Source: Diphasiastrum complanatum (taxonomy: Eukaryota > Streptophyta > Lycopodiopsida > Lycopodiales > Lycopodiaceae). From it: a stretch of DNA of 64,000 bases. The stretch spans positions 21,287,798 through 21,351,797 of the forward strand of contig CM055113.1 of assembly GCA_029204225.1 (NCBI GenBank), written 5' to 3'. This document shows, one piece after another, positions 62,028-64,000 of the stretch. How positions within the stretch are numbered: the stretch's first letter is position 1; every line of letters starts with the position of its first letter. The notes under the pieces were generated by a model. That model saw nothing but the letters and a program-made list of their open reading frames with translations. It searched no databases and had not been told where the DNA came from. A program made the translations under genes and the position numbers.

Positions 62028-64000
62028 AATGTCTTTTCCATGCCAAAAGGCATATAAGACTAAGGAAATACATGTCAAGTATGTGGTAACCGTGGAGCGT
62101 GTAAACGCCTCCAAAAACTGAATAAAGAACATCTAGTACAAGTTAAGATAACTACATAAATGATAATCTCTGTGCATGGTAGTCAAATGTGTCCATGTCA
62201 AGATGCCAGGTCTGTACTGGCGCTATAGAAGGATGTAATGAGAGCTGTAGCATGAGGAAGTGCAGGAGCCTGCTGACGTCGCCTGTGAACAGGAGCATGT
62301 ATAGTGTGTCTCTGTGTAAGAGGTCTAGTAGAGCGTGTAACTCTCGTGACCACCTGAGGCTGGGTGATGCATCGTCTCTGCATCCTAGGTCTGGGAATGT
62401 CGTCGCAATCGCTGTCAATCATGTCCGCATCAGAGCGTGATCTCCGGCGAGAGAAAAGGATGTAATCTGAGACTGTGAGTCTGGATAGGTGTGCTGAGCT
62501 ATTTGACATAGGTCCTGACACAGGAGGGACATCTCACGTATCATAAGTGCCACACATCTAGGGTCCTCATATGAGATGAGGGATCGTAATGTAACTGGTG
62601 TCTGACGAAAAAGGCAATGATATCGTCCTCTAATATCATAGTAAGCTGGACATGTGAAAAGGAAATGCTCCTCTGTCTCAACCATAGATAATGAGCATAA
62701 CTAACAAAACGCTCCTCACGTGGGGTACCCTGAAAGCGTCCAGTCTCAATCGCCAACTGGTGTGAGGACACTCGGAACTGGCCCAGAATAAATCAGAGCC
62801 CATGAGATAGCCCTGAGGTGAGATAGTGTGGTAAAACTGGAAATCCAACTGTGTCTAGCTCCAGAAAGTGTGTCCTGTAATAGTCGGGTTTGACCCCGAG
62901 CTGTCCCTGCCATGTCCGGCTCAGGTATGCTCTATAGAGAAAGCGTCTGATATACTCATGGGTGCCCGATGGAAGGTCTGTGATAGAAATCCCAAGTGTA
63001 TCCAGTATCCGGGAGGCTTGAGAAAACCATGATAGTCGATGCCCCTGATCATAAAGGTCTCGCGAGGAGGCAAGTGCCGTCTGTGTGTATCTCTGCTCAT
63101 TTGTGGGTAACGTCATAATACACTGAACATGTAGAATAAGCTGAAAGATGGCGGATAGCTGAATGGGAGGGACCGCGAACTCTGTCAAGATAATCTGATG
63201 TGGGACAGATGGCTTAGCCCGTATCATACGAGATCGCATGAGAACCTGCAGTCGTGAAATACTGGCCCAATCCGAAGATGTAAGACCTGCACACCATACC
63301 TCTGCTGCATATAGGGCTGTGGGAGTAATGAGAGTATCAAAAAGCTGACATTTACTTGAGGCATCCCGAATAAACCGTCTGAAACAGAAGCGCTCTAACT
63401 GGACAAGGGAGGCGTGACCCTTACCAAGTCTGGCGGAGGCTGCCTGTCGCATGCCAAAGATAGGACCTGTAAAAAGCACGCCAAGGTAAGTGTAAGAAGA
63501 TACGACCTCCAAGGGTTGCCTATCAAAGATGAGTTCCTGGCGCTGCATCAAAGCTCTCGATGTGTTGAAAACCATAACTTTGGTTTTCAATATGTTAACC
63601 CACACTCCCCATCTACTGCAGAAGGCATGAAGGCTGTCCAGCTGTCGCTGTAATCCCTCTCTGGAAGAAGATAGGAGGACCGCGTCATCTGCATATAAAA
63701 GTATAGCAATCAAGATGCTCCCAAGCCTACAACCTGTGCCATCGCATCCCTCAATAACTCTCTCAAGCTTGTCAATATATAGTCCAAACAGGGTTGGGGA
63801 TAGAGAACAACCCTGCTTCACGCCAATAGTGCTCCAGATGTGGTCTGAGATGCCGGTATCACTCCGAAAACATCCAAGGACTCTCTCATATAGTGCCATC
63901 ACTGCTAAGATCATGTCAGTAGAAAAACCAAGATCACGTAGACGCTGAATGAGAAGGGATCGTGGAACAGAGTCGAAGGCTTTCCTGAAGTCAACAAAAC
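62028..64000 (-). pseudogene. LINE (non-LTR) reverse transcriptase, runs off right edge
   Basis: From 64000 down to the stop at 62793 the frame is open for about 400 codons. RT motif A is FVDFRKAFDSVPR (63990-63950), motif B GVKQGCSLSPTLF, motif C LLYADDAVLLSSS (YADD active site), then the thumb and a long C-terminal region. A TGA at 62793, best explained as CGA to TGA, interrupts the frame, which continues FILGQFRVSSHQLAIETGRF. A one-base shift near 62700 leads to the zinc-finger-like end CSLSMVETEEHFLFTCPAYY (zf-RVT type), ending at 62419. ORF1 and endonuclease are outside the window. Two lesions make this copy dead but young. Confidence 0.93.

Overview
The window is nuclear DNA from a land plant. 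Two host genes with plant-type GT-AG introns are visible: a three-HMG-box chromosomal protein (10432-13066, +) and a FLOE/DUF1421 family gene (59403-61383, -, 5' end missing). Nearly everything else is transposable-element debris of plant type: Ty1/Copia and Ty3/Gypsy retrotransposons with initiator-Met-tRNA primer sites (TGGTATCAGAGC), a large non-coding LTR element, a LINE and tRNA-derived repeats, mixed with very long CT/GA, CA and TA microsatellites. The style (divergent plant proteins, retroelement nests, large CT arrays, small introns) would fit a fern or another non-seed vascular plant. That is an inference and nothing here fixes the species.

Layout. 1-2735: minus-strand Gypsy remnant with protease, RT and integrase pieces. 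2736-6460: Copia-1 with its 5' LTR, primer site and a frameshifted gag-pol. 6461-7290: unexplained spacer. 7291-8306: 3' end of a second Copia family (Copia-B). 8326-9340: 3' end and LTR of a third (Copia-C). 9341-13803: HMG gene with promoter, 12 coding exons and a 206-bp triplication just downstream. 14715-15005: three tandem 103-bp tRNA-like units. 16757-19510: decayed Copia-E that contains a foreign, exon-like stretch. 20067-23221: minus-strand Copia-D. 23770-25975: small Copia and LTR pieces, including the LTR of a relative of the large non-coding element. 26039-26874: microsatellites. 27330-29560: minus-strand Copia and Gypsy remnants, one carrying a plastid-type tRNA-Asp-like insert. 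30582-31105: 181-bp tandem repeat.

31360-44264 is a non-coding LTR element (LARD-like, 494- and 488-bp LTRs) that carries a nearly full-length Copia-B (34711-40706) inside it. It abuts a truncated Copia-A2 (44266-49420), which is itself broken by a Gypsy gag fragment. 49865-52827 holds Gypsy gag, a palindromic CT-rich array and TA arrays. 53064-56700 holds unidentified open frames. 56701-59402 has no gene that I can see. 59403-61383 is the FLOE gene. 61972-64000 is a LINE that runs off the right edge and probably sits in, or upstream of, the FLOE first intron.

The two host genes are functionally unrelated. The HMG protein should bind DNA or chromosomes, probably around mitosis. The FLOE protein is a prion-like, glutamine/proline-rich protein whose Arabidopsis relative condenses in hydrating seeds. 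I found no operon, CRISPR, virus or clearly new molecular system. The most unusual items are the nested LARD family, the inverted CT array, the tRNA-derived tandem array, the tRNA-Asp-like insertion with only C-to-T and G-to-A changes over most of its length, the intronic hairpin and the orphan coding-like segments.
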